Shown here: positions 20,450 through 35,100 of the stretch, piece after piece
How positions within the stretch are numbered: the first letter of the stretch is position 1
Layout: the number at the start of each line of letters is the position of its first letter
Assembly (NCBI GenBank): GCA_964057225.1
Contig: OZ059900.1
Coordinates: 7,016,501-7,080,500 of the forward strand
Direction of reading: 5' to 3'
DNA from: Auanema rhodensis
Taxonomy: Eukaryota; Nematoda; Chromadorea; Rhabditida; Rhabditidae
DNA length: 64,000 nt
Translations under genes and position numbers: made by a program
Notes under the pieces: generated by a model
Databases searched by the model: none
What the model saw: the letters and a program-made list of their open reading frames with translations, nothing else
What the model was told of the DNA's origin: nothing

Positions 20450-23323
20450 TTATTCTTTTCCTCCATTTCGTGAAGCAAATTCAAGCAGCTTGAAATAAAT
20501 AACATTCATAATTCATAACAATAATTAGATTGTACCTGCTCTTTCATCAATTTACGTAAATCAATAATGTCGTGCTCCAATTCTTCAATCATTTCCATTT
20601 TTTCGCCATCAATCTCAAGTAATTCGTTGTACTTCTGTGTCAAATCCTAAATAATTTTTATAAAAAGAAAGTAATACCAAATCATACCTTGAGCTCATTT
20701 CGATATTCCCTATTTTGTAATTCTAATGCCTCCACTCTTTTGTTTTCTTTTTCCAAATTACTAATAACTCTTAACGATGAGTCATATTTATTTGAAATTG
20801 TCACCAGCTCTTCCTAAAGAAAAAATCTTTTTTAAACTGTTTTATGAAACTAGTGTACCTGAGCAACGGTTCGATCGGCCGGACTCAAACTTCCAAAACT
20901 GACTTTAGGAAGTATAACGGAAGTAGAGGGCTGAGGATTCTCAACATTTTCTTCTGCAACTTCGCGCGTAGAGCGTAAATGTTTTAACTCTTCACTCAAA
21001 TTGTCGCGTTCATGTTTCTAAATTATTTTGTAAAACATAAAATCTGTCAAAAACTACCAATGCTGTAATTTTTCTGAAATTTTCATCCATTATTTCATTT
21101 ACTTTATCAACATGATCGTTAGATAACTTGCTCATTTTGTGTTTCATAGTACCCAGTTCACTCTTAATTGATTCATTTTCACTCTGCAATCTGAAAGATA
21201 GTAGTCATAGATAAAACTAAACTTTAAAATAATTACAATAAGATTTTCTCTTCCAAATTATTATTTTCGTGTCTCAAACGATTCAAATTGTTTCGTAAAC
21301 TGGTTGTTTCGGTTTTATACTGAAATTAATTCCATATAATTCTAGAAGAGATTCAATTAAACACCTTATTCTCAGATGTTATGAAAGTTTCTTTCGCTAC
21401 CGATAACTGCTTTGCGTATTCGCGTATTTTGGATTCCGCGGACAAAAGAGTCATACGTTCAGCATTAAGTTCAGATTTGAGTTCAGCAATTTCATCCAAT
21501 AGAGGAGCATTAGCTGCAACCATTAAAATAAGACAATAGGACAAAACGATTTTGAATTTACCTGAGCTTATAACATCAGCAATATTACTTGTTTGAAAAA
21601 TCCCAGAGCTCATTCTCTGTAATAAAATTAATTTTAAAATATGAAAAATTGCTACTACCTTCTCGGACTCTGCAACTTGAGACGTTAACCTTTGAATTTC
21701 TAGTCTAGCTTCTTGCAGTTCCAAGCTCATAGTCTGTTTAATTTCGACAGCCCTTTCCTCAGCTAATCGGTTGCCTATAGTGCTATTTTCAAGAATTTCC
21801 ATTTTTTGCAAAAGAGACTAAAATTGAAAATTGAAAGTGTATCTAGAAAAAACAACAAACATGATGTTCACGACGAAGCTTTTCCAATTCTTTTTCATTA
21901 GAATGGCTTTTTGCCTTTTCTTCCTCTATAGTCTGGAAAAATTCATTGTAATACGAGAAAACAAAGCCAAATTACCTCTGAATTCACAGCATTGAGATCT
22001 AGATCTTTCTTGAGTTTATCACATTCTAATTCTAATTGCGAAACAATTTCTAAATATTAATATAACATTTTTCTATATAAGAAATTAAAAATACCATCCA
22101 ATTCTTTTTTAGATTCTTCTAACTCGTCGATCTTCTCTTCTAAGCTTATTTTATCTTCTTTCAAACGTTTATTATCATTTTTTAATTTATTTAATTCTCC
22201 CATTTCATTTTTTAATCGCCGAATTTCTTTGGACTGCTTAGCCGAGTAATCGGACATTCTTTTAGCTAAACAGCAAATTTATCATATCTAATATTTGAAT
22301 ACAATACCTTCATCTAAAACTTCACTATGCTCTTTCTTTGAATTTCCTAGCTCTTTGCTCATTTGTGAAATTCTAAAATGAGGTCAAGTTTGCATTAATT
22401 ACAACTTCACGTACTGTTGCCCTAAAGATTCAATTTCGCTTTGAAGATGCGAATTTTGTTTATGAAGCGCTTCAGTGATGGTACTCATCTCATTTTGCTT
22501 TTGCTTATTTTTCTTCAATTCTGACTGTAATGATGATAGTGCATCAGTCTGAAATAAGGTTTACGAATGTATGTATAAGTTCAGTTTATCTTACCTTGTA
22601 CAAACTAGCATTCATTGGTTCTTCATTTGTCATTTTGCTACTTACAGACCTAAAATAAAAAAGAAAACATACAATTGTTTTTTAAAAATATTACCAAGCA
22701 TCTACTTGGCGAATAACTTCTATATCACTTGAAACAACTGTTAGATTTTCATCCCGATGTGAAGAACGACGTGATCCCATAGCTGAAAACAGTAAAATGA
22801 GGTTATTAAATAAAGGTTAAGCATACGTGGTAAAACTGGTTCTGTGCTAATTGGACTATTTTTCTCACTGTTACTCCTACTATCATCATCATTATCTAAT
22901 TCTTCAGCAAGCGATTCTGTATCGGTAATTTCTATTGAACGCTAAATCAAAAACGTTACAATGATTTGTGACATAATAGAATAAACCAAAAATGAGTTTA
23001 GCAATGAATGTTGAGTTGGTTCATCCGTTTCATTGCTCGGTAATTCGGTTTGAATCTTTAAAAAAGTTAAATAATGTTTACAAAATTATGCAAAATAAGT
23101 AAGACCTCTAATGGCATAGTTTCAGGAATAGACACGCTTGCATCCGTTTCATCAGTCGGTGTTGAACTCTATAAAATCATAAACTAAAAAATTTTATATT
23201 CTTTAAACCAACCGATTGTGCAACCGTTCCATCGGATTGAATGTCTAAAACACTATCTATTCTTTGCTGAGCATGCTGAAGTGCAGCTTTCGCCATTTCA
23301 TTGGCCCATGATAAATTAATCAT
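20450..23323 (-). CDS. tmf-1: TMF1, Golgi coiled-coil tether (TATA element modulatory factor)
   Basis: Golgin that captures vesicles with its N-terminal tip and binds Rab6 near its C-terminus. Exons: 23323-23213, 23168-23106, 23055-22987, 22941-22827, 22782-22695, 22649-22595, 22548-22415, 22372-22308, 22265-22095, 22049-21976, 21932-21861, 21817-21659, 21616-21562, 21513-21365, 21319-21237, 21190-21058, 21017-20859, 20813-20688, 20646-20536, 20488-20450; 676 residues. The N-terminus (LSWANEMAKAALQHAQQRID then SVLDIQ) matches the TMF tip motif. An acidic Ser/Thr-rich region follows, then a long coiled coil from about residue 170. The C-terminal YNELLEIDGEKMEMIEELE resembles the TMF TATA-binding domain. 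Human TMF1 is about 1,090 residues, so this form is shorter, mainly in the N-terminal linker. All 19 introns are 40-50 bases. TGTTGCAG lies two bases before the ATG and could be a trans-splice acceptor. Confidence 0.93.
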
Positions 23324-26113
23324 AGCTGCAACACAAAATACTACTTCAAAGTAATGAAAAAAAATATGAGAATTAAGCTTTAATCAATGAAACCAATAAA
23401 AATTTGATAAAAAGTAAACAACAATTAAATTGAAACAATATACTACATTATCTAATTTGCATCTAACGTGACGTTTATGTCGTTTACATAAAAATTTGTG
23501 TGATCACGTACTATTGATTGCGTATATTCCACAAAAAACACACTTTCATCCTTTTTCATGGGAACAATCAGGTTGATAAATATGAATAAAAAATTCATAA
23601 ACAGCTTGAAATGAATTTTTCAAAAGTTTAAAATATTATATATTTTCTAAATTCTTAACATTTCAAACTGTAACAGTTCTATCTAAACTAGTATTAAAAC
23701 TACAGCAATTTCAACTAGCAAAATAATACGTGATATGTGGTAAAGTAATTCGCTTGTTTTGTATTATTTATTTAGCAGTAAATTGAAAAGTTTTTGTTTG
23801 AATAAAATAAACTAGATGTAATATCATTAAGTTACTAATTTCATGATTGCAATCAATTTTATGGCGTTTTTACAGCGATGATAAATTAACAAGTATCATT
23901 ATAATAAGTAGATTAGTGTTATTCCGAAAAAGATAATAAAAATGCGAATATTTTTCTGAAGTAGATGAAAAATAATATATTTTGAAAACATTTTATATAA
24001 TAATCAAAGAAGTTTTGTACTTGTATCTTATTCATTATAAGAGAATTCGATAACTATACTAAATATACACATAAAATAGAAGCAGAATAGAATATTTATG
24101 TTACCGGTATTATATAAATTATATTCTTTCTCAGATGTTATGTTTTTGTTTTTTAATATAGTTGTTTTGATAATTTCTTCATTGTACTTTTATAAATATA
24201 TTGTAAGGAATAGACATTTATATGAATATCTTTATACACGAATGTTCAACAATGAAATATTAAATCACTAATGTTATTAGGAAAATGAAATATAAGGAGC
24301 TTTCATCAGAGTTTAGAAGAAATATAAATATATAGAAAACAAATGTTACACTTGTACACAGGTAACATAAGGGTGTATTGAGGAGGGAGGAGGGATTTTA
24401 CAATATTAAGCAAGATTTGAAGTTATAAAAACTTTGCAAGAACTATAAAAAATTATGAAGATTATTGAATTCATGGCATTCGCAACAAAAATGATGGATT
24501 AACATGTATAAACAGAAATAACACATGGCATAGGCTTGAGATCACTCATTGGAAGGCTAGGTATCTTCTATTCTGCTCAACAATAATCATTATAGTATAG
24601 TTTATTTCAATACAGAAAAGGATAAAATGGAACTTCTATGCGTAAATCAACTATATGATAAGAGTACATCAATATGAGAGGAGGAAAAAGATGCATTTGA
24701 AAGTTACGATTGGGTGAGATTTTGAAATGTACGGATGTACTGAGGCTTTCGATGATTACCAGAAAAAAAAACATTAATAACATACACTCGCACGCGCACA
24801 CATAGAAATAGATGAAATGAGCTTGCAGCTACTTTGGCTATACTCAAATCATTCGTTATGACCATTCTGCTGACAAGACGTTGTGGAAACTATCTCTTCT
24901 AATTTAAAATAAGAGATTTCGATTGTTGTCCTCAGTTTACATTTGTTTTTCATCTAACTAGAAGTAAGTAAATTGAAGTTCAAAAATCTACTATCTCATT
25001 ATGATATATTATTTTCGAGCCACTGTGTCTTATACCCGGAGTTTATATTGATGAGGAGACGGATTCCAAATCCAAAAAAAAGATTGATTGAGAAAAATAA
25101 GACGTTAAATATATTTTATTTGAATATAATTTTATTTCGTTGTTATTATATGCAACGATATTCTAAGTATACATAATATAAATATCTTTTTTGCATATTA
25201 TTATCTGAATAATTAACTAACTTTCTTCTTGTTTGATCTTCTAGACTGATACTGTTGTTTTGTAAGTTATAACAAAGGAAAACTGCTGGTTTAGGAAGAT
25301 GGAGACGATGACAAAAAGTAACATGTCTTTAGATACTCTCTATGCTCCTGGATACCTTCAGATGTTCCCTATTTCAACCTGATTTCTATTCGGCATTTTG
25401 AAATTTAGAATATACATATTTGAAGTTGTTATTAATTGTCTAGCTGTAAAGAAGAGTAAAACGCTAAGCAACACGATTATGGATCTTTCAATGATGAATA
25501 CTAAGGAAACAAATTATATTTTGGAATGCATTTGTGTCAAGATATTCATGAGAATAGGGCTCAGATGTTTCACTTCAATTTCGAGTATTTTGAGAAAAAG
25601 AAGTAGAGACAAAGATATACATACTTGTTGGAATTTCAGAACAGAGATGATGATTGACTCAACTGAATCTAGCAAGAATGGCTGCAGAAGGATTGATGGC
25701 TCAGACTGATATTGTTATAAGAGATACATTAGTTTTATTCGATATCTATGTTAAATAGATTAGAGACGATGATAATATTTTCCAACATATATACACTCAC
25801 ACGCATAATCATACACACGTAAACTATGTGACCGCATATTGACTGCTGTCACAAACCGAGTGATCGAAAATGCCTCGTATTATGATGATTTAGTGGGATT
25901 CATAGCTGATAGTTCTGAAGGTGAATCGGCTTGTAGCCATTACTAGTTCTCTTGAAAAGTAGATACAGCAGTTGATTGGTAGTCACAGCCAAATTATATG
26001 CATAATTTGAAAGACACGAGATAATGTTAATTAGTTTGGAGGATGATTTAAGTAATGCTGATACTGAGTGTCATGAAATCTACATCATTAAATAATGTTG
26101 TAGCTTTCGTCAT
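23324..26113. other. Intergenic region between TMF1 and the nuclear receptor
   Basis: Holds the TMF1 promoter region and the receptor 3' flank. Several TTTATT motifs (for example 25734-25739) could be minus-strand poly(A) signals for the receptor. A GAGGAGGGAGGAGGG run sits at about 24378-24395. The frames at 24973-25176 and 25398-25709 (+) show no recognisable family. Confidence 0.6.
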
Positions 26114-29100
26114 CTAGAGGCCAACTATAATAAGCTGGTCAATTAGATCATTAGTTCTGTTGAAGATGTGATTGATGTCGAAGACACGGCGAACAAATGA
26201 AGCTACGCGCTGAAAAATATTAAGATTATTCTCGAAAAAGTAATATCCATAACAAATAAGTTTCATGTGAGAAATTGATACTTTGGTTAGCTATTCTAGT
26301 TTTAGAATATGCTATTCTCTTATTACCCAAATTTCTTGCTGCCTTTCTCTTATTTCAATCCTTTCTCATAAACAAAACAGCTCGAAAGGCATAAGTAATT
26401 GAATAACAACTTACATTAAGGGTCGCTGTCATCATAAGTAGATTTGAGAACAGAAGAGCAGCGCTGCGACCGCGCTCAGTACTCAAGTACAGATAGAGTT
26501 GACTTAAGAGCTTACTACGCTCACTTTCAATTGTCGCTTTACCCGTTGATGATAACCCTTCCGCATCTAGAGTGTCATTTTATATCAATTGATATCAAAA
26601 ATTGCAAGCAAAAAATATGCTCGCAAAAAAAGTACCGGGATTATGTAGAAGAAGCATCTTATATAACACCAGATGCCGTTGTTGAATGTCTAACCGACGT
26701 AATAGCTTATAACAGCCTTCGATCAAGATAGAATACATTTCCTCACTGAAATTAATTTCAACTGATCATAGATCAAACACCGAGTAATCTCTTACGTATT
26801 GTTAATATTATTTTCTTTCTCAATATATGATCCATCTGGATAGTTAAGTCGGTCTGGTATAACATATGCATCGCTATTAGTTTCAGTTTCAGCTGAAAAC
26901 ATCATTATATAAAAACAGATTTTTGATTGATCTTACGACTTGTACTTGTTTCATCATTCGTATAGAAAGCCAATTGTAGCAATGGGAACACAGGCGCAAA
27001 TGCTTTCATTAGAGCAAGCTAAAAAAAGATATATTGCTGTCCTGCATTAAACATGTGGGAAAATATGAGGAAAAATTAGATGAAAAAAACTGCATTCTAA
27101 TGTTCGCATGCTAGTGCAATGTGAAAGAAACATATTATTGAAATGCAATTACCTTGTCGTTTAATAGCAGTCTATCCATGATGGGCAAGCATTTGCACCA
27201 CTCCATCATGAGGGAAAGATCACGAACAAACCACATACGAAGAGATTCCAAGGTACATGGAACTGGAACACAAACCAGGTTCTGAAAAAGAAAAACAATT
27301 ATAAACGCATCATCGAGCATAGACATATGTAGTCTATGATGGTCTCCAGCTCACATTAAGATTAGGATTAGCATTTTCTTCCATCCATACATAATCGTTA
27401 AAAAGACATCTGAATTAGAGGGTTTGTTACTATCGATCGGCAATATATAATGCAAAAAACTCACTTGTTATACATACAGCTTGTAGCTGAAGTATGCGGC
27501 TCAAAGCGGCAAGCGCTACGTATCTGTAGCATTTTCAGTTCAAGAACTAATAAATCATCAACAAGATTTTTCACTTCTTGTAAGTGCATCTGAAAATATG
27601 ATAAATTTTTTTCAAATAAATAAATACAACAAAACCAGAAACCAAAATAACAGACATGAGAAATTTTTGATTGAAGAAAGTATCAAAACTCACTCGTTGG
27701 TTGGACGCATCAATATCCGACGGAACATCAGAATCCATTAGTTGAGCCATATTACTAGATGATGGGGTTGATGTATTGATATACTGATCGGACCTATTAG
27801 CAGAATTTAAGCCATAAACATAAAGCGTATTGAAGAGGGATTGTTCCTTCTGCATGCCGCCTAGTGAGCCGAATGAAAGTGACTCACTGACCACATGAAG
27901 GAAAGAATATAGGACTGCGGGCATCGCTTTGGGACTCATTTACATTAAAATCGCGATTAAATAAAATATTCGTTAAAATTTGGAAATTGAAACCGTAATT
28001 TACAAAAAAAAAAAAATAATTTTAAGAGAGCGAATTATTTAAAAATTAAAAAAAAGTACAAAAACTCACGATTGGCTTTGAGGACTGGAAACTTCTTCTT
28101 TCATTTGCGAATCTTTTTCGCGATTTCGTTGTTCTTCTTCCCGTTTTCTTTTCAAAGCTTTTGTATATCTAATCTTATCCCGATCATGCTGTATTGCTGA
28201 AATATTAATTGATCAAAACAAATCGATAAAAAAGATTAAATTTTTGGTTAACAAAATATTTTACAGCATTGATGAACATGATAATGTTCTTTTTATATTT
28301 CGGGCGTATGATTTTGTACAATATTCCAACAATCTTTCAAACTTTATGTTGTATTTGAAATAACAAAATTTCTATTTTTATCCTTTTACCGATCATCAAT
28401 CGTTGGTATTCTATCCTTTCTTAATGTCGAGCGGGCGTAAAATATAAATAAAATGATAGAAAAAGATAGTGCGAAATATATTACGACGAGATAAACTGCC
28501 GCAAATATGTCAGAACAAAAACGTTAGAAAAGAAAATTTATTTGCTTACCATTAGGATCCATACCCATTCGAAAACATTTTTTTAACCGACAACTTCTGC
28601 ATACACATCGCACAGCTAAAATTGAAATCTTTCAAAAGAAAACTGATATATAAAGTAGTTGAAGTTAATAATTATTGGCATTTTGGTCAAAAATATAAAG
28701 AAAAAATATTTTATAGAAGTAATGATAGGTGTTAAACATACATTTGCCTACTACGCAATCGCCAGCAAATTGACATGTAAACGTTTGTTTGTTCTGAAAA
28801 AAAGGTATTGTTTAATAATTAAACGGTAATTATAAAGTTTGCAAAATAGAATTGAATGAGAAATATTTCAAGGATACTAAAAATTTTTTGACAAAGTAAT
28901 GAATCTTCTTTTTGTTTTTCAACCTCAAATTGTATATCATCACATATCTCATACTCATCATTGTATTAGATTTCTTTGGAAATGAATATATTCCGTATCA
29001 AATAATGAGCTCTAAGTTGATAATCGTAAAGCAACTCAAAAGCTTGACTTATATTTTCAAATATTAACAATAGATTACTTCTTTATTGATGGTTCTTATC

Positions 29101-32100
29101 AAAAAATGATTAAATCATTCATTTATCGTAATGATCAAAAACTATAGGAAAAAGGTATATTCTTTAAAGAAAATGTCGTTCTTTACCAGCATATTAGATC
29201 AATGTCACTCTAAAGAACAGGTTTTATTACATGAGGAAATGAGAGAATAAAATCTTAACAGCATTAGCGAAGATTCTTTGTTACTTAAATGAGAATTTCA
29301 GTTTGAATTCGTTGAATGTACTCTTTTTGAAGGTGATAAAATGTTCTGTATTGAATGATAAGATCAAAAACTGTGATAGAAACTTGTAGTTGAAATTCAT
29401 TAATAATTTCAATTTTTTTCATGAAAAGTCAGGGATATCTTATACTTTTCTGCATTCATTTTGCTTAGTTTGAAGCCATTTTGAACAAAAAATACTAATT
29501 TTTCTATGGTAATATTGGTTTTAGATAAATGTATCATTTCCAATATCGTTAAATATTGTTTTTTCTTGTAATCCCTCATATGTGCCGTACTGGCAATAAA
29601 GTAATAGGAGCAATATAACTTAGCTTCATTTGAGAATGAGGCTATTTAGTTTTACTGATATTACTTCATTTAGTTAAGAGCACATGAAAACTTTTTATGT
29701 CGAAACGACCCACGATTATAATGCCTTGGAAAATGACTCTTTTGAATTTTTTTCAAACTATTAGAAGCTTAAGAATTGGTTGAAAAAAAATGGTTCTGGC
29801 TATTAAAAACATATTCTGCCGGATTAAACAAAAAAAATGGAGTTCCAGTATTATATAAGATCTAACTTGTTTAAATCTTCTTCATACTCTCGCACATGTT
29901 TTAAGCCCTTGACAAAGACTAAGTTTTCATTCGGTTCATTTCGGAAATTATTATTCAATTTGTACATTCAAAAAACTGATGTAATATTCAACAGTTCAAC
30001 AACAGATATATTGAATATATGGACTAAAATATAGAAAACGGTAGCTACAACATTCTTTGTTAACATATAAGTATTTCTTCAATAAATAATATATAAAAAT
30101 AGTTATAACAATACTTTTCAACAGGTTTGACATAATTCAAACTTATTCTTGAAAAATATCAAATATATAAGTAGTATAATTTATCTATTTATTTGAATTT
30201 TGAATTTGCATGTTTCAAAATTTAAAATACTTAGAATTAATAACTATTTTAGGTTTTTCTAACTCTAAAGATTTTAGATAGAAACTTTATGAAATTTAAG
30301 CTATGTCTCATATAATTTAGGAAAATAGAAAAATCGAAAAAACAAAAAGAATGGAGCAAGAATTTTTATCGCCTACATATATGTATATAGTTCGTTATCA
30401 TCCACTACATACTGATGCACTTATGTATAATGTACAATACAAAATACAATTACAATCATCATCGACCCCCCCCCCCTTCTCCTTTCTCCCAATTTCTTTA
30501 AAATTAAATTTTTTTATTTATTCATATTATTTCATCAATCCCTTCTATTTCCGCCTTTATATTGTTTGAAACATATAGTTGAAGTAAAAGCGGCAGCTGT
30601 TAGACATTTACAGACATTCAGAGCTCATAAAGTGCACAAGACAATTTTTAATCGATGTAAGCAGTGTGCATGAATTTTTTAAGAAGAAGAGCGCACGAGT
30701 TTGCGAAACACAAAAAAACTGTCAAGTAACAATAGCTAGAAGAGAGCTAGATTGATGTTCCACATCAGGCGGATAAACTCTCAAGGCAATATATTTTTGT
30801 TGAAATTCCTTGTTGGAATTTATAGATTGCACTGTTCCTACGTTTTCTTTTTTTTGGTAAAATAGATCCATACTATAATTTATTGCTTTGGAAAACAAGT
30901 TTATTTTGCAGATGTTAGGAAACTCATATAGAAACATGGTGATTCTCAAAAGAATTATTGAAGTTTGATGCTTTAAATTATATTTGTAGCTTTCTAAACT
31001 GTGATGATAATCAAAAATGCATAATTATCTGAGAATTTTAGAATTTCCGTTTCAATTTCACTGAATCGTCATGTCTCTTAGTATAAGGATTTAACTTTGC
31101 TTTGTTCTCTTGTTCTTTAGCAATCAATGCATTTACGAAGGGAGTAGGGCAGCATTTCTCATAAACTATTTCAGCAAAGAGCTGTAGTACTATGCATGAG
31201 TTAGACATGAGATAATGGATTCAACAGTAGCAATGTGCTTTGGAAAAAAATTGTGAAGCTTTACAACAACTAAACAGATTCAATTCCCCAATCGGCTATT
31301 CTCTTCCTCAATAGGTCACATGGGATTGCGTTCAATTGGATTTCAGTATTCCATATTCTGAATGAACTTTTAGACTAAAGAAAAACGGAAACAGCAAATT
31401 TCGAAGTTTACTGCATAATAATTGAGCAATCTGATTTAAGTATATTGGCAGTGATTCTTCTAGTGGATCTTGAAACGTTTGTTTTCACTTTAAGCATTCA
31501 TATTTAAAACAGCATCTTGCGTTGAAAAGCCTTCAGTTTCCGAGTAGATTAAGCAAAATGATTGCCAAAATTTTCAGCGCAACAAATATTCTCTAAGGTT
31601 ACATACAAAAAAAGCTGGTTTTTCTATATTCAAAGATAAATGAATCGCTAAAGCTCATTCACAAATTTATACTTTAAACTTGCAGCTTCCGCACCATTTT
31701 TGCCTAGTGCATTCATATATTGTTCTTCTTCACTAAACAAAAGAACATCCCTATGCTAGCAACACAATAGAGAACAGAGGCATATCCAAGCTAAAAAATC
31801 AGTCAAAGCTACGAAGACTGAATTTTTGTGACACTAATTTGATTGAAAAGGACCTAGAAAGATCAATTTCGGAAAAAAATATTTCAAATTTGAAATTTTG
31901 AAGAGAAATATATTAGTAGTTAGTTTGAGGAAGTATATTTCATAATTCAAATATTAGTTTAATATGAAATTCATTCTTAATATTGAACTAAATCTTATAA
32001 AAATCATTGAGTTCGTGTTAGATCAGCTGCCTAAAATTGCTTTTAATGAAAATGGTTCAGTTAAATTACATCCTGCTTTAGTTTGGTCAATACAAAGTCA

Positions 32101-35100
32101 TTTAATGCAAACATCAGCTCAAGTCAACCATTTATTTTTCTTTCGATTGAGCTCACTGAAGTTAGACCATTTTCTGCTCTAACCACTCAAGATACTGGTA
32201 TAATATCAATAATGAATTTTAGTGATAAAACTTAATTAAATGCGTAATCCATAGTAGCAAATAAAAAATTTAATCAAAAATGTTGCACGATTCGATGAAT
32301 ACCTAACTCCATCACAAATTTAATTCCAAATACATCATTTAAACCCAATATAGATTTAATTGAGAAACGGCAACGTATTCAAATGGTTTCTTATAGATAT
32401 GTCGTGAATTTGTCTTAATTTGAAAGTATTAGCCCAATGAAACAGTTAATAACGTGTTATTAATTTATGCAAATCCGTTATTTAGAACATAGGAAACCTA
32501 TCATTTACGAGATCACCACGTTCACATGTTGAAACGTAATAATTTATTCAAGAAAAAGATATTAAATCAACGTAATAGATATAATAAACTTTGATCGCAC
32601 AATTTCTTACGTATTCTGGATAAGATTATATATGAATAATGTAAAGTATTTATATATTTTCTATGCAAAGTAATCATAATCTTAAATGACTCAATATTCT
32701 AGTTACTTTATATATCTTAAGACCGATTGAATGCAACTCCAGCTGTAAGCTGGCTGTATTCACTTTTAATTTGGTAAAAGGTTTCATTTGGATAAAAAAA
32801 TGAAACTTCTTTATGACGAAATCATTCGAAACTCATCAACCATTATTATAAAGGAATATGTCCCCATAATGGGAATGAAAAAATGAACTAAAAAGTTTTT
32901 AAATGAGTTCAAAGTGCATTTGATATAAAAGAAAAAAATTCACTTTTGTCTCAATGAACTTGACTACACAGAGAATATTTTTATAATATCATCGACAATT
33001 AAACTGAGAAATCATTTCAAATATATCACTTTATATCCCTTTCTTTTTGGATAATAAAGCGAACAATGAGATTGGATGAGTTTTACTCATCATTATTTTA
33101 TGGATTTTCGGGAATAATTCTATGATAATTACTCGGTACCAGTCATGGAATCAATTTTTTATATCCCTCCGTATATGATTTTTTACGTCATATATCTAAA
33201 AATCAAACAGATTACTAGTTAGCTTGCTCTCTTCTTATGTCATATCTTGTATTCATTTCCTAACCTCCTACGATATCCGGCTCATCTCACTTAATGTTCT
33301 GATTAGTGTTTCAATCGAATCATCACTGATTAAAGATATCCAATATAGCTTAACAAAATGTTAATATTCAATATTTCGACCAAGCTAATAGATCGTCAGA
33401 GCATTATTTTATCTTTGGACTCACACAAAAGATTGTTCATTATCACAGAGATCAATAAATAAAATGATACAGATGCGTATTTATAACTATAAATAAACAT
33501 AATCCGGATGAATAAGATTGAAATTGACTAATACAAATAGTTATTACAAAGGAAGCCGGCAATTTGACAATGCTATCAATCTGTTGTTATTCTCTGGAAA
33601 AAAATAACTCAGATATTTTCACTAGTTTACGTCCATATAAGCTAAAAAACAATTTATAATATTGAATATGAGAAAATAATGTATATATGTATATATATAT
33701 GCAAATTTTTTGTTTCCCTTCAATTCATTATATTCAATATATCTATCAGTTATCAATTCCAAAGAAACAATGAAAAACTTGATCTCATTACCAAGTTAAA
33801 GAGTCAATTTTGTTTTGAAACAAAAAGGAAACATTCCGACTCCATCATCCTTTGTAATACTAAATTGGTTTGCAAAACTATGCAAATTAAAAAAATTCAA
33901 TCAAAATATAATTTAACAATAGACCAAGAAAAAAAAGAGTTTAGAGTTAAATTCAAAAAAGTTACAGTTAATCTGCTGATTTCATCCCATTTCACAATAC
34001 CTGAAAAGCTCAAGATACTCCCCAGCAATACTAATACTTTGCTCATTTAGTTTTGCAATGGCCCTGCGTGATTAAAACATTCAAATGCCTGGAGCTTAGG
34101 GTAAATTGAAAAGCTTACTTATGACACTTTGGGTCTAATAAGAAGTTGAGCTGACTGATCTTTGTTCTATTCGTTTTAATTTCGCTTTATTCTTCCTTCA
34201 CTCATCATATATGTCTTCTTCAACTTTCAACCACCCTCAATTGCTCAACGCTTATTACTTTCTTGATTCTGATTATCTGATTATGCCATTCAGTCAATAA
34301 CAGAGCTCTCTATATTCCAATCGGATATTTACATTTCAGTTGCACTAGCCAATTTTTATAGTACATTCTGAAGAGGATAAAGTGACAGCCTCAAGTATGA
34401 ACTCTTTTATTCTCTAGTTTTTTCTATTCTTAAGCATATTTTCAATTTCAACTTCCCTCATCTTTTTATATACCATGTTTTTAAACATAGTAAAGTTACA
34501 AGTTCTATGCAATCGGTCAGCTGACTCATGCTGCGGCTGGTTGTTGATGTTTGTGCCATATGATTGAGAAAAATCGTATTGCCTTCTGGCTCGGCTAGTC
34601 AACTGCACTACCCTATTTTCTTTCTTTCCAAAATCTTCTTTACGTCTCTTTGTCTTTATCGATGGCATTTCTATATATAGAAGCAAAAAAATGAGAAAAA
34701 CATTTCACTGGGAGTGAGTACATAAGAGGATAAGACAATTTAAGCAAAATAAAGCTGATAGTCAAGAGGAAGGAACTTTAAGTCAGTAAATATATTGACC
34801 AATTTCAGCAAGTTTTCATACTTTAACTAGGATGTTTCTGATTCATGTACAAGAATTGCGGATTGCGGGTAGCGAAAATTCTAAAAATCCTTATGATTTT
34901 CATATTATAGTTCTAGCTTTTCAACGTTTTTTTTCTCCAATGCAAGCTCCCCATTTATCAAAAAAAATCATGCCATTAAGCAATTTTTGTGTGCGTGTGC
35001 ATATCCTTTCTATATTCTAGCCACTTCATCCATTCTTTCGTATATATCTGGTGTTGTTTGTTGTTCGTATGGAACAAACAACACACAAACAGATGCTGAA

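Noticed and set aside
26444-26731. 95-codon frame (+)
   Set aside because: Antisense to receptor exons 12 and 13, which are confirmed by phase and family resemblance on the minus strand.
31964-32182. 72-codon frame (+) in receptor intron 2 with a fairly ordinary amino-acid mix
   Set aside because: It looked like a possible gene remnant, but no family could be named and flanking frames are broken without splice signals.
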